From Alphaproteobacteria bacterium (GTDB lineage: Bacteria; Pseudomonadota; Alphaproteobacteria; Rhodobacterales; Rhodobacteraceae), in contig JAUHYC010000002.1 in assembly GCA_030426685.1 (NCBI GenBank), forward strand, positions 144,656-208,655: 64,000 nucleotides of DNA, written 5' to 3'. The notes beneath the pieces are model-generated. The model was not told the origin of the DNA. It made no database searches and saw only the letters and a program-made list of their open reading frames with translations. Shown here in pieces: positions 17,489 through 26,397 of this stretch. Position 1 is the stretch's first letter. Every line of letters starts with the position of its first letter. Made by a program: the position numbers and the translations under genes.

Positions 17489-19141
17489 ATGGCACAACAA
17501 ACGGCGAACTCCCTCAAAAACAAGGCACTGAACGATCTGAACGCAGGCAAACTGCCTCAGGCCCTGAAAAAGGCGCAACTGGGCGTCAAGAAATTTCCCA
17601 AGGATTCGGACTATCACGCAATTGCAGGTTTCGTCCTGACCGAGATGGAGCGGTACAAACAATCGATCCCGCATTTCATTGAGGCGTCGCGCATGAAGCC
17701 AGACGATGCGCAGTTCGTCGAAAATCTGGCCAACGCACTTATGCAGACCGGACAGATCCCACGCGCGCTGTCCTATGCGGAACAAAAGCTCGAGAAGTTC
17801 CCAAACAACAAGGAACTGAACCGCGTCATTGATGAGATCCAGCTGAAGGGGCAGAATTGGCGGTTGATCATTGAACACGCCACCCAGCGGCTGGAAAAAG
17901 ACTTCGAGAATCCGGACCTTCTGTCGACCCGTGGGCGCGCATATGGCGAAATCGGATACGTGGACCAAAGCTCGCAGGATATTTCGCGGGCCTATGAGCT
18001 GGCTCCTGAGAAAGAAGAAATTGCAATCCGAAAAGCCAACAATCTGCATCAATCTGGCGACAAGGAAGCCTCGGCGCGAATTTTACGGAACGTGCTTGAG
18101 GCCAACCCGCTCAGTGCATCGGCGCTGTACCAGTTGTCCTCGTCGGTGACGAAAGACCAATCAGGACAGCTTCTTGAAGCGGTGGAGCACGCCATTTCTG
18201 AATCTGATCACGTCAATTCGGTTCTTGAGTTCGCAAAGGCTCAGTTGATCTCGCGCCGCGACGGCTTGAACGCGGCCTTGCCGCAGTTTGCGCGGGCCAA
18301 TAAGGTTCAGCACGAAACAAACCCCTATGATTATACGTTCGAGGAAAAGAAGCTTGGAGTAATCCGTAAGCTCTTCGGGGCGGAGCTTGCCAAGACGACC
18401 GAAGTGGATTCCGGCGCACCCAGGCCGATCTTTGTCGTCGGGCAGCCCCGATCCGGCACGACGTTGATGGAGATGATGCTGAGCTCAGTACCTCACATTG
18501 CCGGCCTGGGAGAGTTGACCCTGGCGACGGATTTGTCTCGACCATTCGTGGAAAACGGCGATTCATTCGATGCGTCGGCAGCTGCTGAATTTAAGGGGGA
18601 ATTCCGTAGACTGATGCCTCCGGTTCCCGAGGGATCGATCGCCTTTATCGACAAGATGCCGCATAATTATCAGCGGGTCGGGTTCCTACTGATGGCATTC
18701 CCGAATGCAAAGATCATCAATATGATGCGCGATCCACGGGATGTTGGCTTATCCAAATGGATCAGACGCTTTCCGGCTCCGGGTATGCGCTATGCATCAA
18801 ACCTTGAGGCTATTGCGCATTCGGCCAACCTTTATCGGCAATACATGGCGCACTGGGACAAGGTTTTTGGCGACCGTATCCTGACGGTGGCATATGAAGA
18901 TCTGGTCGCTGACCCGAAGGCACATAGCCAGAAGGTCGCCCAATTCTGCAACATCGACTGGGATGGGCGCATGATGCATCCCGAGAAAAACACCAAGCAG
19001 GTCCGCACGGCCAGTATTGATCAGGTGCGCAAGAAAATCTCGACCAGCTCAGTCGGAGGATGGCGGGAGGTTGCCGAACATATTCGACCCATGCTGGACG
19101 GGTTCAAACCCGAGCTCTGGCCCGAATACGACTTCGGATAA
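17489..19141 (+). CDS. TPR protein with C-terminal sulfotransferase domain
   Basis: A 550-residue protein. The first 290 residues are TPR-like helical repeats (A-L-K-K-A-Q-L-G-V-K-K-F-P and similar). The last 240 are a Sulfotransfer_3-type domain with the PAPS 5'-phosphosulfate loop Q-P-R-S-G-T-T-L and the 3'-phosphate site R-D-P-R-D-V-G-L-S. It has no signal peptide, so it is cytoplasmic. The likely role is sulfation of a protein, glycan or small molecule, with the TPR part binding the acceptor; the acceptor cannot be named. ATG 17489 follows an AGGGA site. A strong terminator lies directly behind the stop. It is divergent from mnmH. Confidence 0.85.
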   Translation: MAQQTANSLKNKALNDLNAGKLPQALKKAQLGVKKFPKDSDYHAIAGFVLTEMERYKQSIPHFIEASRMKPDDAQFVENLANALMQTGQIPRALSYAEQKLEKFPNNKELNRVIDEIQLKGQNWRLIIEHATQRLEKDFENPDLLSTRGRAYGEIGYVDQSSQDISRAYELAPEKEEIAIRKANNLHQSGDKEASARILRNVLEANPLSASALYQLSSSVTKDQSGQLLEAVEHAISESDHVNSVLEFAKAQLISRRDGLNAALPQFARANKVQHETNPYDYTFEEKKLGVIRKLFGAELAKTTEVDSGAPRPIFVVGQPRSGTTLMEMMLSSVPHIAGLGELTLATDLSRPFVENGDSFDASAAAEFKGEFRRLMPPVPEGSIAFIDKMPHNYQRVGFLLMAFPNAKIINMMRDPRDVGLSKWIRRFPAPGMRYASNLEAIAHSANLYRQYMAHWDKVFGDRILTVAYEDLVADPKAHSQKVAQFCNIDWDGRMMHPEKNTKQVRTASIDQVRKKISTSSVGGWREVAEHIRPMLDGFKPELWPEYDFG

Positions 19142-19146
19142 CAAAA

Positions 19147-19172
19147 AAAGGCCGCCTGAAAAGGCGGCCTTT
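19147..19172. terminator. Bidirectional intrinsic terminator
   Basis: A perfect ten-base-pair stem (AAAGGCCGCC / GGCGGCCTTT) around the loop TGAAAA, preceded by an A-run and followed by T-rich sequence. It lies between the stops of the sulfotransferase gene (plus) and the 5'-nucleotidase gene (minus), so it can end both transcripts. Confidence 0.9.
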
Positions 19173-19190
19173 CTAGTTTCCGGGAACACA

Positions 19191-20768
19191 TCACTTCTGT
19201 TTGATGCGCCCGTCGAGATACGGTTGGTAAGGTGCATTTTCGGCCAGATATTCTGCCGTAACATCCGCAAGATCAGGCCCGAAATCATATGCGTTCTTGT
19301 CATCACCTGCGAACACGGAATACCCATCTCCGCCATTGCGGACATAGTTGTTGGTGACCACCAGATAGGTCGCTGCAGGGTCAATTGGCTCAAAGCCACC
19401 ATCTTTGGCAACCATGACTTCGGTAACCCGGCCCTCATTCGGTGCAACCGACGGGTCCCAGGTAAAGGTCATGCCTGCCACTTGTGGAAAGCGGCCCTTG
19501 ACCTCTTCAACCTGGCTGACACCGTTTTCGAGCGCATCGATCACGCCCTGACCACTGATCTCAAAAGTCGAGAGCGTGTTCTGGAAAGGCAGAACCGTCA
19601 GCACTTCGCCCATTGTCACATCACCCGGATCGATCGAGGCCCGCAGCCCGCCCGAGTTCGCGATCGCCAGTTGAACGCCCTGGTCCGCGACCCGCGCCAG
19701 CATAGCGTCAGCCACCAGGTTGCCCATTTCACATTCCTGCACGCGGCAGATCGAACGGTCACCTTCGATCGAAGCAGCAGAGCTGGCAACAACCTTATTG
19801 CGAATCTCGTCCAGAGGAACGGCAAGTTCGGCGATGCGATCCAGCGCTGCCTGATCTTCGGTCACGGTGTTGTCCATGATCAAAGGCTCACCGGCGGCTG
19901 AGACGACATTACCGTCATCATCGAAGGTCACGTTCAACTCACCCAGGAACTTGCCATAGGCATAAGCCTGTACGATCTGCACATTGTTCACGACCGTTGG
20001 ATACGGCCCCGCCGCCTTGTCGGAGGTATTAGACAGATAGGTATTCGAGTGGCCGCCTACGATCACGTCCACCCCGGTGGTTTCCTGCGCAACACGCTGA
20101 TCCACAGCAAAGCCCGAGTGGCTCAGCACGATGATTTTGTTCACGCCTTCCCCGGTCAGCCTGTCCACCTCAGCCTGTACCGCAGGCACCGGATCAGAGA
20201 AGGTGATGTTCGGACCGGGCGACGCAATGTCGTGGGTATCTTCGGGTGTCAAACCGATCAGGCCGAGCTTTTCGCCGCCCACTTCGATCACGGTGGATTT
20301 CTTGATCTTGTCGGTCAGCAACTCCTCATCCGCGATATCCGCATTCGACATCAGAACCGGGAAATCAACGGAATCGATAAAGCCGCGCAGCACTTCGGGT
20401 CCGTCATCAAATTCGTGGTTGCCCACGGTCATCGCGTCATAGCCCAACTTGTTCATGAACTCGGCCGCGACCTTGCCCTTGTAGTAGGTGTAGAACAGCG
20501 AGCCCTGAAACTGATCGCCCCCATCCACCAGGATCGAGTTTTCGGCCCGTCCACGCGCCTCTTCCACTGCAGTTACAAGGCGCGCAGAACCACCGAAACA
20601 CTTGCCTTCGGCATTGTCTTCATCGCCGCAGGCACTGTCATATTTGTTGATCGGCTCAAAGCGCGAATGAAAATCGTTGGTATGCAGAATGGTCAGCTTG
20701 TATTCGGCAGCCGCCATTCCTGCGGTCAGGCCCAGAACGGCAACCGAGGCCAGAAAACGGGTGAACAT
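19191..20768 (-). CDS. Secreted 5'-nucleotidase / UshA-family phosphoesterase
   Basis: A 525-residue exported enzyme with a Sec signal (F-L-A-S-V-A-V-L-G-L-T-A-G-M-A-A-A). The N-terminal metallophosphatase domain has all metal motifs: I-L-H-T-N-D-F-H, D-G-G-D-Q-F-Q-G, V-G-N-H-E-F-D and G-G-H-S-N-T. The C-terminal nucleotidase domain has A-I-A-N-S-G-G-L-R and the ring-stacking region T-N-N-Y-V-R-N-G-G-D-G-Y. It would release nucleosides and phosphate from extracellular nucleotides, which fits the nucleoside salvage operon elsewhere in the window. The start at 20768 has AGGGAG eight bases upstream; an in-frame start 15 codons upstream is less likely. Confidence 0.92.
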   Translation of the reverse strand: MFTRFLASVAVLGLTAGMAAAEYKLTILHTNDFHSRFEPINKYDSACGDEDNAEGKCFGGSARLVTAVEEARGRAENSILVDGGDQFQGSLFYTYYKGKVAAEFMNKLGYDAMTVGNHEFDDGPEVLRGFIDSVDFPVLMSNADIADEELLTDKIKKSTVIEVGGEKLGLIGLTPEDTHDIASPGPNITFSDPVPAVQAEVDRLTGEGVNKIIVLSHSGFAVDQRVAQETTGVDVIVGGHSNTYLSNTSDKAAGPYPTVVNNVQIVQAYAYGKFLGELNVTFDDDGNVVSAAGEPLIMDNTVTEDQAALDRIAELAVPLDEIRNKVVASSAASIEGDRSICRVQECEMGNLVADAMLARVADQGVQLAIANSGGLRASIDPGDVTMGEVLTVLPFQNTLSTFEISGQGVIDALENGVSQVEEVKGRFPQVAGMTFTWDPSVAPNEGRVTEVMVAKDGGFEPIDPAATYLVVTNNYVRNGGDGYSVFAGDDKNAYDFGPDLADVTAEYLAENAPYQPYLDGRIKQK

Positions 20769-20876
20769 CTTGAAACTCCCTGTAGTTGTTTTGCCTGATG
20801 GTGCGCCCTGCATCGCAAAGAGTCAAAGGGGGAAATCCGGCTTGATTCTACTCGTCGTGCGGGGCATCACGGCCTC

Positions 20877-21215
20877 ATGCTGATTTACAAGATTTTCCGT
20901 GCCGACGAATGGGCGGTCCTACAGGCGCAGGGGGCCTCGGATGGGGCGCCAATCGATGTGGCCGACGGGTTTGTTCATTTCTCGACCGCTGAACAGGCCG
21001 CTGAGACAGCCGCAAAGCACTTTGCAGGCGTCGAGGGTCTGACTCTGGTAGCCTGTGATGCCGACGCCATGGGTGATGATCTGAAATGGGAAGTCTCGCG
21101 CGGGGGCGCATTGTTTCCACATCTATACCGCCCGATTTGCATGTCCGACGTGATCTGGTCTCGCGCCCTGCCCTTTGATGGCCAGGCACACCAGTTCCCG
21201 GAGGAGATGGAATGA
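20877..21215 (+). CDS. DUF952 family protein
   Basis: A 112-residue soluble protein matching the DUF952 pattern: Y-K-I-F-R-A-D-E-W at the start, D-G-F-V-H-F-S-T-A-E-Q in the middle and F-P-H-L-Y-R-P near the end. Function of the family is unknown; it resembles ADP-ribose-related folds only distantly. It is the first gene of an operon with a DUF1330 protein, pyrD and arsC, joined by ATGA overlaps. No clear ribosome site precedes the ATG. Confidence 0.82.
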   Translation: MLIYKIFRADEWAVLQAQGASDGAPIDVADGFVHFSTAEQAAETAAKHFAGVEGLTLVACDADAMGDDLKWEVSRGGALFPHLYRPICMSDVIWSRALPFDGQAHQFPEEME

Positions 21216-21643
21216 CCCGTTTCATCGATCCCGAGCGCACGCAGTTTGAAATCTTCAAGGAGCTGGACCGAGATCATCCAATCGAGATGCTCAATCTGGT
21301 AAAATTCCGTGACAAAGCCCAATATCCCGCCGATCACGCGCTGGCAGGTACAGGGCTGACCGGCGCACAAGCCTATCGCAATTATGGGTCTGAAACAGCG
21401 CCAATCATCGCCCGTATCGGTGCCTCCATCCTCTGGCGCGGCACGTTTCAGACAACGCTGATCGGCCCGCAGGATGAGGTGTGGGATGAAGTGTTCATTG
21501 CCCGCTATCCCAGCGCCCATGCGTTTCTGGCAATGGTGACGGACCCCACTTATCGCGCCGCCGTCATTCACCGGCAGGCTGCGGTTGAAACATCGCGCCT
21601 GATCCGCTGCGCACCGACAGAAGGTGGAGCTTCCTTCGGATGA
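21212..21643 (+). CDS. DUF1330 family protein
   Basis: A 143-residue protein with the ferredoxin-like DUF1330 pattern: M-L-N-L-V-K-F-R-D in the first strand, W-R-G-T-F near the middle and the helix [13 protein letters not shown] followed by Y-R-A-A-V-I-H-R. The family is common in roseobacters and of unknown function; some members are dimeric alpha-beta barrels. It overlaps both neighbours by four bases, so it is translated with DUF952 and pyrD. Confidence 0.8.
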   Translation: MTRFIDPERTQFEIFKELDRDHPIEMLNLVKFRDKAQYPADHALAGTGLTGAQAYRNYGSETAPIIARIGASILWRGTFQTTLIGPQDEVWDEVFIARYPSAHAFLAMVTDPTYRAAVIHRQAAVETSRLIRCAPTEGGASFG

Positions 21644-22698
21644 AACTGACCGAGAAACTGGGGCTCGCCGCCCTGCACCGTCTTGACCCCGAAACTGCAC
21701 ACGCTCTGTCGATCAAGGCCCTGACCTCGGGCCTCGCACCGGCGCCTGGTCCGATCACATCAGACCGGTTGAAAACCCGTGTGGCGGGTCTGGAGCTACC
21801 CAACCCGGTCGGTCTGGCCGCCGGGTTCGACAAGAATGGAGAGGCCCTGACGCCGTTGTCGCGCGCGGGTTTCGGATTTATCGAAGTCGGAGCCGTCACG
21901 CCGCGCCCGCAACCGGGCAACCCGAAGCCGCGCCTGTTTCGCCTGACCGAGGACCGCGCAGCCATCAACCGGTTTGGCTTCAACAACGAGGGCATGGAGG
22001 TCATGGCGCGCCGTCTCGCACACCGCCCCAAAGACGCCGTGATCGGCCTGAACCTCGGCGCCAACAAGGACAGCGATGACCGGCCCGGGGACTTCGCAAA
22101 GGTTCTGGCCCACTGCGCGGCGCATCTGGATTTTGCCACTGTCAATGTGTCCTCCCCCAATACGGAGAAGCTGCGCGATTTGCAGGGTAAAGCCGCGCTG
22201 AGCGCCCTGCTGAGCGGTGTGGTTGACACCCGTAACGCGCTGCCTCGCCCGATCCCGATCTTCCTGAAGATCGCCCCGGATCTGACTGAAGCCGAGTTGC
22301 ACGACATCGCCGATGTCGCCCGCGAGAGTGGTGTGGATGCGGTGATCGCGACCAACACCACCCTGTCGCGCGACGGGCTGCGTAGCCCGCACAAGGATCA
22401 GGCAGGCGGATTGTCTGGCGCACCGCTGTTCGAGAAATCGACTCGCGTTCTGGCGCGGCTCAGCCAATTGACCGGCGGTGAAATTCCCCTGATCGGCGTC
22501 GGCGGTATCAGCACGCCGGAAAAGGCATATGCCAAGATCTGCGCCGGGGCCTCTGTGGTGCAGTTTTATACCGCGATGGTCTATGGTGGCATTTCTCTGG
22601 CCTCTGAGATTGCGCAGGGGCTGGACATCTTGCTGGCCCGCGAAGGGTACTCATCCGTTTCACAAGCGGTCGGCAGCAAACGAGAGGATTGGCTATGA
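21640..22698 (+). CDS. pyrD: Dihydroorotate dehydrogenase (quinone), class 2
   Basis: A 352-residue enzyme of pyrimidine synthesis that oxidises dihydroorotate to orotate and passes electrons to the quinone pool at the inner membrane. It has [13 protein letters not shown], the FMN-binding [18 protein letters not shown] and the class 2 catalytic Ser in V-N-V-S-S-P-N-T. The N-terminal helix pair (about 40 residues) for membrane contact is present. Its start is ATGA-coupled to the DUF1330 gene and its stop overlaps the ATG of arsC. Confidence 0.95.
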   Translation: MKLTEKLGLAALHRLDPETAHALSIKALTSGLAPAPGPITSDRLKTRVAGLELPNPVGLAAGFDKNGEALTPLSRAGFGFIEVGAVTPRPQPGNPKPRLFRLTEDRAAINRFGFNNEGMEVMARRLAHRPKDAVIGLNLGANKDSDDRPGDFAKVLAHCAAHLDFATVNVSSPNTEKLRDLQGKAALSALLSGVVDTRNALPRPIPIFLKIAPDLTEAELHDIADVARESGVDAVIATNTTLSRDGLRSPHKDQAGGLSGAPLFEKSTRVLARLSQLTGGEIPLIGVGGISTPEKAYAKICAGASVVQFYTAMVYGGISLASEIAQGLDILLAREGYSSVSQAVGSKREDWL

Positions 22699-23036
22699 TC
22701 GAATACTGGCACAACCCGCGCTGTTCCAAATCGCGCGCCGGGCTGGCGCTGCTCGAAGAAAACGGTGCCCAGATCGAGGTGCGTAGATACCTTGAGGACG
22801 CGCCATCGGCAGAAGAAATCCGCGCTGTTCTGGCGAAACTGAGCGTTCCGGCAATCGAGATGATGCGCACCGGAGAAAAGCAGTTCAAAGAGGCGGGACT
22901 GAGCAAGGACACCTCCGATGATGCGCTGGTGCAGGCCATGGCCGACCACCCGATCCTGATCGAGCGCCCTCTGGCCATCGCGGGCGACAAAGCCGCGATT
23001 GGACGACCGCCCGAGGCCCTGCTGGACCTGCTTTAG
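22695..23036 (+). CDS. arsC: Arsenate reductase (glutaredoxin-dependent) family protein
   Basis: A 113-residue ArsC-type thioredoxin-fold protein. The catalytic Cys is in H-N-P-R-C-S-K-S-R. The three arginines used by ArsC for oxyanion binding appear in place: M-M-R-T-G, L-I-E-R-P-L and I-G-R-P-P-E. So it may be an active arsenate reductase and not only an Spx/YffB-like relative. ATG 22695 overlaps the pyrD stop, with AGAGGA upstream. No ars transporter or ArsR is nearby. It ends with a four-base tail-to-tail overlap with the MATE gene. Confidence 0.8.
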   Translation: MIEYWHNPRCSKSRAGLALLEENGAQIEVRRYLEDAPSAEEIRAVLAKLSVPAIEMMRTGEKQFKEAGLSKDTSDDALVQAMADHPILIERPLAIAGDKAAIGRPPEALLDLL

Positions 23037-24349
23037 GCGATCTGTGCCTCAAGCCTGGGGTAACGCCATCCAAGAGTGACGCCGCGCGCGATGTTCAAAA
23101 TCATCAGCGCGGCCCAGAGCCCGTGATTGCCCATGGTGGGTACCAGAACGAACAAGGCCACGACGTAGATCGCAACCGACTGGATCATCGCGCTGCGCAT
23201 GTCTCGTGTCCACGTGGCCCCGATATAGATGCCGTCGAACATCCAACTCGCCACACCAATCACCGGAGCGAGCGCGGCCCAGAACAGGAATTCGCGCGCG
23301 GTGATTCGCACTTCGGGCGAGGTCGACATCAGATCGATCAACGCGGGCCCGGTCAGGTAGAAGATCAGTCCGAGCGCGACGGCCCCGCCCACACCCCATT
23401 GCGAGGCCATGATCGACGCCCGTCTGACCTGCCATCGATCTCGTGCACCAACGGCACCCCCGACCAGCGCCTCGGCGGAAAAGGCGAATCCATCCAGCGC
23501 GAAAGCGGTGATTTCAAGGAATTGCAGCAGCACCTGGTTGGCTGCCAGATTTACATCGCCCAGATCGGAGCCCACGAATAGAAACGTGGTGAATGCACCC
23601 GTCAGCAGCACCGACCGCACCATGATATCGCCATTCACTTGCATCATACGCCGTAGTCGGCTGGCGTTAAAAATGCGCGGCCAATCCCGCCATTGCTTGC
23701 CACTGAATGCATCACCGCAGAGCCACAAGCCCAGCGCCAGGCCGGTCCATTCCGCGATCAAAGTGGCAATGGCCACGCCCTCGACACCCCACCCCAACCC
23801 AAGGACGAACCACAGGTCCAGCAGAATATTCAGCCCGTTCATCCAGACCTGAAGAACGAAAACCCCCCGTGTTCGTTCGACCGCGATCAGCCAGCCGGTG
23901 ACGGCATAGAGGGCGATCGTCGCGGGTGCGCCCCAGATGCGGATTTCCAGATAGTCCCGCGTTAGCCGTTCAACCTCGGCGCTTGCAGGCGACAGGGCAA
24001 AGGCACCAAGGAAAACCCAGACCTGCGCTGCAATGAAGAACAATCCGGCGGTGCCGCCCAACAGCAGGCCACGCATCAGCAAGGCCCCGGTTTCGGCCAT
24101 ATCGCCCGCCCCACGCGCCTGCGCGGCAAGGCCCGTCGTACCCATGCGCAAGAACCCGAATATCCAGTAGATCGTCGACAGGATCACCGCACCCATGCCG
24201 ACCGCGCCGATCGGGGCCGCCTGGCCCATCTGCCCGACAACGCCAGTATCCACCGCGCCGAGGATCGGGACGGTTGCATTCGACAGCACGATCGGCAGCG
24301 CGATCTTCAGCACGCGCCGATGAGTGATGGGCACAGTCGCGTCCTGCAT
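23033..24349 (-). CDS. MATE-family efflux transporter (DinF-like)
   Basis: A 438-residue inner-membrane protein with about 12 hydrophobic helices. The start (A-L-P-I-V-L-S-N-A-T-V-P-I-L-G-A-V-D-T) and the G-T-T-G-L-A-A-Q-A-R-G stretch are typical of the DinF branch of MATE exporters, which drive out organic cations or other compounds using a proton or sodium gradient. It begins two bases after the stop of the second thioesterase gene, so it is the last gene of a three-gene minus-strand unit. The substrate is unknown. Confidence 0.88.
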   Translation of the reverse strand: MQDATVPITHRRVLKIALPIVLSNATVPILGAVDTGVVGQMGQAAPIGAVGMGAVILSTIYWIFGFLRMGTTGLAAQARGAGDMAETGALLMRGLLLGGTAGLFFIAAQVWVFLGAFALSPASAEVERLTRDYLEIRIWGAPATIALYAVTGWLIAVERTRGVFVLQVWMNGLNILLDLWFVLGLGWGVEGVAIATLIAEWTGLALGLWLCGDAFSGKQWRDWPRIFNASRLRRMMQVNGDIMVRSVLLTGAFTTFLFVGSDLGDVNLAANQVLLQFLEITAFALDGFAFSAEALVGGAVGARDRWQVRRASIMASQWGVGGAVALGLIFYLTGPALIDLMSTSPEVRITAREFLFWAALAPVIGVASWMFDGIYIGATWTRDMRSAMIQSVAIYVVALFVLVPTMGNHGLWAALMILNIARGVTLGWRYPRLEAQIA

Positions 24350-24351
24350 CG

Positions 24352-24870
24352 CTATTCATTGGGTTTCGGAGACTGCGGCATCAGGAAATGTCCGGTCCCT
24401 TGCGCAAACAGTTTGGCATGATTGTCCTGCCATGCCTCAACCCGGACCGAGGCATAGCGCCGGCCGGAACGATTGATGAAAGCCCGCGCATAGGAATCAC
24501 GCGGCAGGCCCGAGCGCAGGTAGTCGACGGTAAAATCGATAGTTTTGGGAAACCGGATGCTGTCGTCGGTCAGGATATCGTTCGCTTCGATCTCACCGCT
24601 CTCGATTCGTGGAAACATATGCTCCCAACTCAGCGTGATGACAGCAGTCACTTCCAGAAAGGCGGCTGTCACGCCACCATGGATGGCGGGTAGAAAGGGA
24701 TTGCCGATCAGCTTTTCGTCGAAGTTCAGAACCCCGGTCAGTTCATCTCCGCGACGGTCAAAAGTGATGTTGAGAAAGCGGATATAGGGAACGCCTTCGA
24801 CCAGCGCGCGCAAGGCTGCGTCGCGGCGTTGCTTAACCACCTGCATCGGTTCGGGACGGGGACGTGCCAT
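24352..24870 (-). CDS. PaaI-type hotdog thioesterase (second of a pair)
   Basis: A 172-residue hotdog-fold protein. The family motif is seen in P-A-I-H-G-G-V-T-A-A-F-L-E followed by strands T-I-D-F-T-V-D-Y-L-R-S-G and the ending H-F-L-M-P. It would hydrolyse acyl-CoA thioesters; chain specificity is not visible. ATG 24870 begins one base after the stop of the neighbouring paralogue, and the longer frame upstream only overlaps that gene. A stretch around I-E-S-G-E-I-E-A-N-D is an insertion relative to its sister gene. Confidence 0.8.
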   Translation of the reverse strand: MARPRPEPMQVVKQRRDAALRALVEGVPYIRFLNITFDRRGDELTGVLNFDEKLIGNPFLPAIHGGVTAAFLEVTAVITLSWEHMFPRIESGEIEANDILTDDSIRFPKTIDFTVDYLRSGLPRDSYARAFINRSGRRYASVRVEAWQDNHAKLFAQGTGHFLMPQSPKPNE

Positions 24871-24871
24871 A

Positions 24872-25291
24872 TCAGCGCCCCTCAACCGTGAATGCACCGG
24901 ATGCTGTTGCAACCGGTCGCTCACTGTCATCATCGATGGCAATGGCCCGCACAAATGCCACGTTGCGGGTTATATGATAGCAGGTGGCGCGGGTGTGAAT
25001 CTTCTGCCCCGGGGTGGCTGCACGCATATAGTCAATGCGCAGATCTATGGTGGCGGTTCCACCGGGCGCAGAGGGATGGCTCATCACCGCGGCACCACAG
25101 CAGGTATCCAGCATCGCGGAAACCGCGCCGCCATGAACCACGCCGGTCCGAGGATCGCCGATCAGTTGCTCGTTATACGGCATCGAAATCTCGGCCTCGC
25201 CCTCACCGATCCGGGTGAGATCAAGCCTCAATGCCTGGGCATGAGGGATCGCCTCGATAAACTGTCGTGCTAATTCTGTCTTATCGACCAT
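24872..25291 (-). CDS. PaaI-type hotdog thioesterase (first of a pair)
   Basis: A 139-residue hotdog thioesterase with the clear PaaI motif V-V-H-G-G-A-V-S-A-M-L-D-T, then T-I-D-L-R-I-D-Y-M-R-A-A and a closing A-S-G-A-F-T-V. It starts the minus-strand unit thioesterase-thioesterase-MATE. It is divergent from a MerR regulator 117 bases away, which may control it. ATG 25291 was chosen because the family fold begins right behind it; the ribosome site is weak. The two thioesterases are distant paralogues, not a recent duplication. Confidence 0.82.
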   Translation of the reverse strand: MVDKTELARQFIEAIPHAQALRLDLTRIGEGEAEISMPYNEQLIGDPRTGVVHGGAVSAMLDTCCGAAVMSHPSAPGGTATIDLRIDYMRAATPGQKIHTRATCYHITRNVAFVRAIAIDDDSERPVATASGAFTVEGR

Positions 25292-25408
25292 AGATTTGGG
25301 TCCCGTCCTTGTATCTTCCCCTTTATGAGCCTGCGCCGACATCCGGGGCAAGCCCACCTGTTGCGCTTGCCGCAACGACGCCCTAGGTTGCTGCCAAGGA
25401 GATCAGGA

Positions 25409-25777
25409 ATGTCCGACAGCCGTTTGTCATTCAAAGAAATGTGCGCCGAGTTTGACGTAACTCCGCGAACCCTTCGCTACTATGAATATATCGAGCTATT
25501 GCAGCCCGATCGCGAAGGCCGCTCGCGATTCTATGGCCCTCGTGAGCGCGCACGGATGAAACTGATTATGCGGGGTCGCAAATTTGGTTTCCCCCTGGAA
25601 GAAATCCGCCAATGGCTGTTGATCTACGAAGATCAAGGTGATCAGGCCCAGATGGCAACCTTCATCGAGATGGCCGACCGCCAGATGGAAGAGTTGCGTC
25701 AACAGCGCGCTCAGCTGGATGAAGCGATGGAAGCGCTTCAGCAATTGCGGGACCAGACCGTAGGATTGCTTAAATAG
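25409..25777 (+). CDS. MerR-family transcriptional regulator (first)
   Basis: A 122-residue DNA-binding protein. The winged-helix part starts [21 protein letters not shown], followed by the second wing R-R-G-R-K-F-G-F-P-L-E-E-I. The C-terminal half is one long coiled-coil helix (R-Q-M-E-E-L-R-Q-Q-R). There are no cysteines for metal binding, so it belongs with the metabolite-sensing MerR proteins (LiuR-like) that control acyl-CoA breakdown genes, in keeping with the downstream genes. It has an AAGGAG ribosome site. A second, related MerR gene follows after 183 bases. Confidence 0.85.
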   Translation: MSDSRLSFKEMCAEFDVTPRTLRYYEYIELLQPDREGRSRFYGPRERARMKLIMRGRKFGFPLEEIRQWLLIYEDQGDQAQMATFIEMADRQMEELRQQRAQLDEAMEALQQLRDQTVGLLK

Positions 25778-25825
25778 ACAATCCACCGCCCTTTACCTTG
25801 GGGCAAGAAAATTACACTCCACCCT

Positions 25826-25890
25826 GTTTACGCGAACGGAAGTTACGTCAATTTGCTTGTGACGCAGCGTCTGCATTACGTAAACGTCAC
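25826..25890. promoter_or_regulatory. ACGT-rich candidate MerR operator cluster
   Basis: Between the two MerR genes lie three similar boxes: TTTACGCGAACG near 25828, TTACGTCA at 25843-25850 and TTACGTAAACGTCA at 25876-25889. ACGT-centred sites of this kind resemble those described for LiuR-type MerR regulators. They sit in front of the second MerR gene and the acyl-CoA dehydrogenase operon, so autoregulation is likely. No convincing -35/-10 pair with the 19-base MerR spacer could be fixed by eye. Confidence 0.45.
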
Positions 25891-25960
25891 TTGTGTGTTG
25901 TAAAACGCCCATCAACTGCGCAACTCAATATGCATGACGCCAGTGATGAGAGTTTGAACC

Positions 25961-26362
25961 ATGACCGAAGATCTGCTGACCATCCGCGAAATGTGCGAGA
26001 CCTATGATGTCACGCCACGCACTTTGCGGTTCTACGAGGCCAAAGAGCTTTTGTTTCCGATCCGCGAAGGCCAAAAGCGCTTGTTCACCAAACGGGACCG
26101 CGCACGCCTGAAGCTGATCCTGCGCGGTAAGCGCTTTGGCTTCAGTCTTGAGGAAATTCGCCAGCTTCTGGACCTCTACCATGTGGGCGACCAGCAACTG
26201 ACCCAGATGTCCCGCACATATGAGATTGCGTGCGAGCGTCTGGCAGACATGGAATCGCGCCGCGAAGAACTGACGCAGGCAATCGACGAATTGAAAGAGC
26301 AGTTGCGCTGGGGCGAGAAGGTTATCGCCTCGATGAAACAGGAAAAGAAGGCGGCTGAATAA
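25961..26362 (+). CDS. MerR-family transcriptional regulator (second)
   Basis: A 133-residue paralogue of the preceding MerR protein, with [20 protein letters not shown] and [17 protein letters not shown] longer coiled-coil tail ends in a lysine-rich stretch. It lies 35 bases upstream of the acyl-CoA dehydrogenase gene on the same strand, so it is probably part of that operon or its direct regulator. The effector is presumably an acyl-CoA; this is inference from gene order. Confidence 0.85.
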   Translation: MTEDLLTIREMCETYDVTPRTLRFYEAKELLFPIREGQKRLFTKRDRARLKLILRGKRFGFSLEEIRQLLDLYHVGDQQLTQMSRTYEIACERLADMESRREELTQAIDELKEQLRWGEKVIASMKQEKKAAE

Positions 26363-26397
26363 GCCGCCTCCGGACATATGAATTAAGGGAGCTTCAC

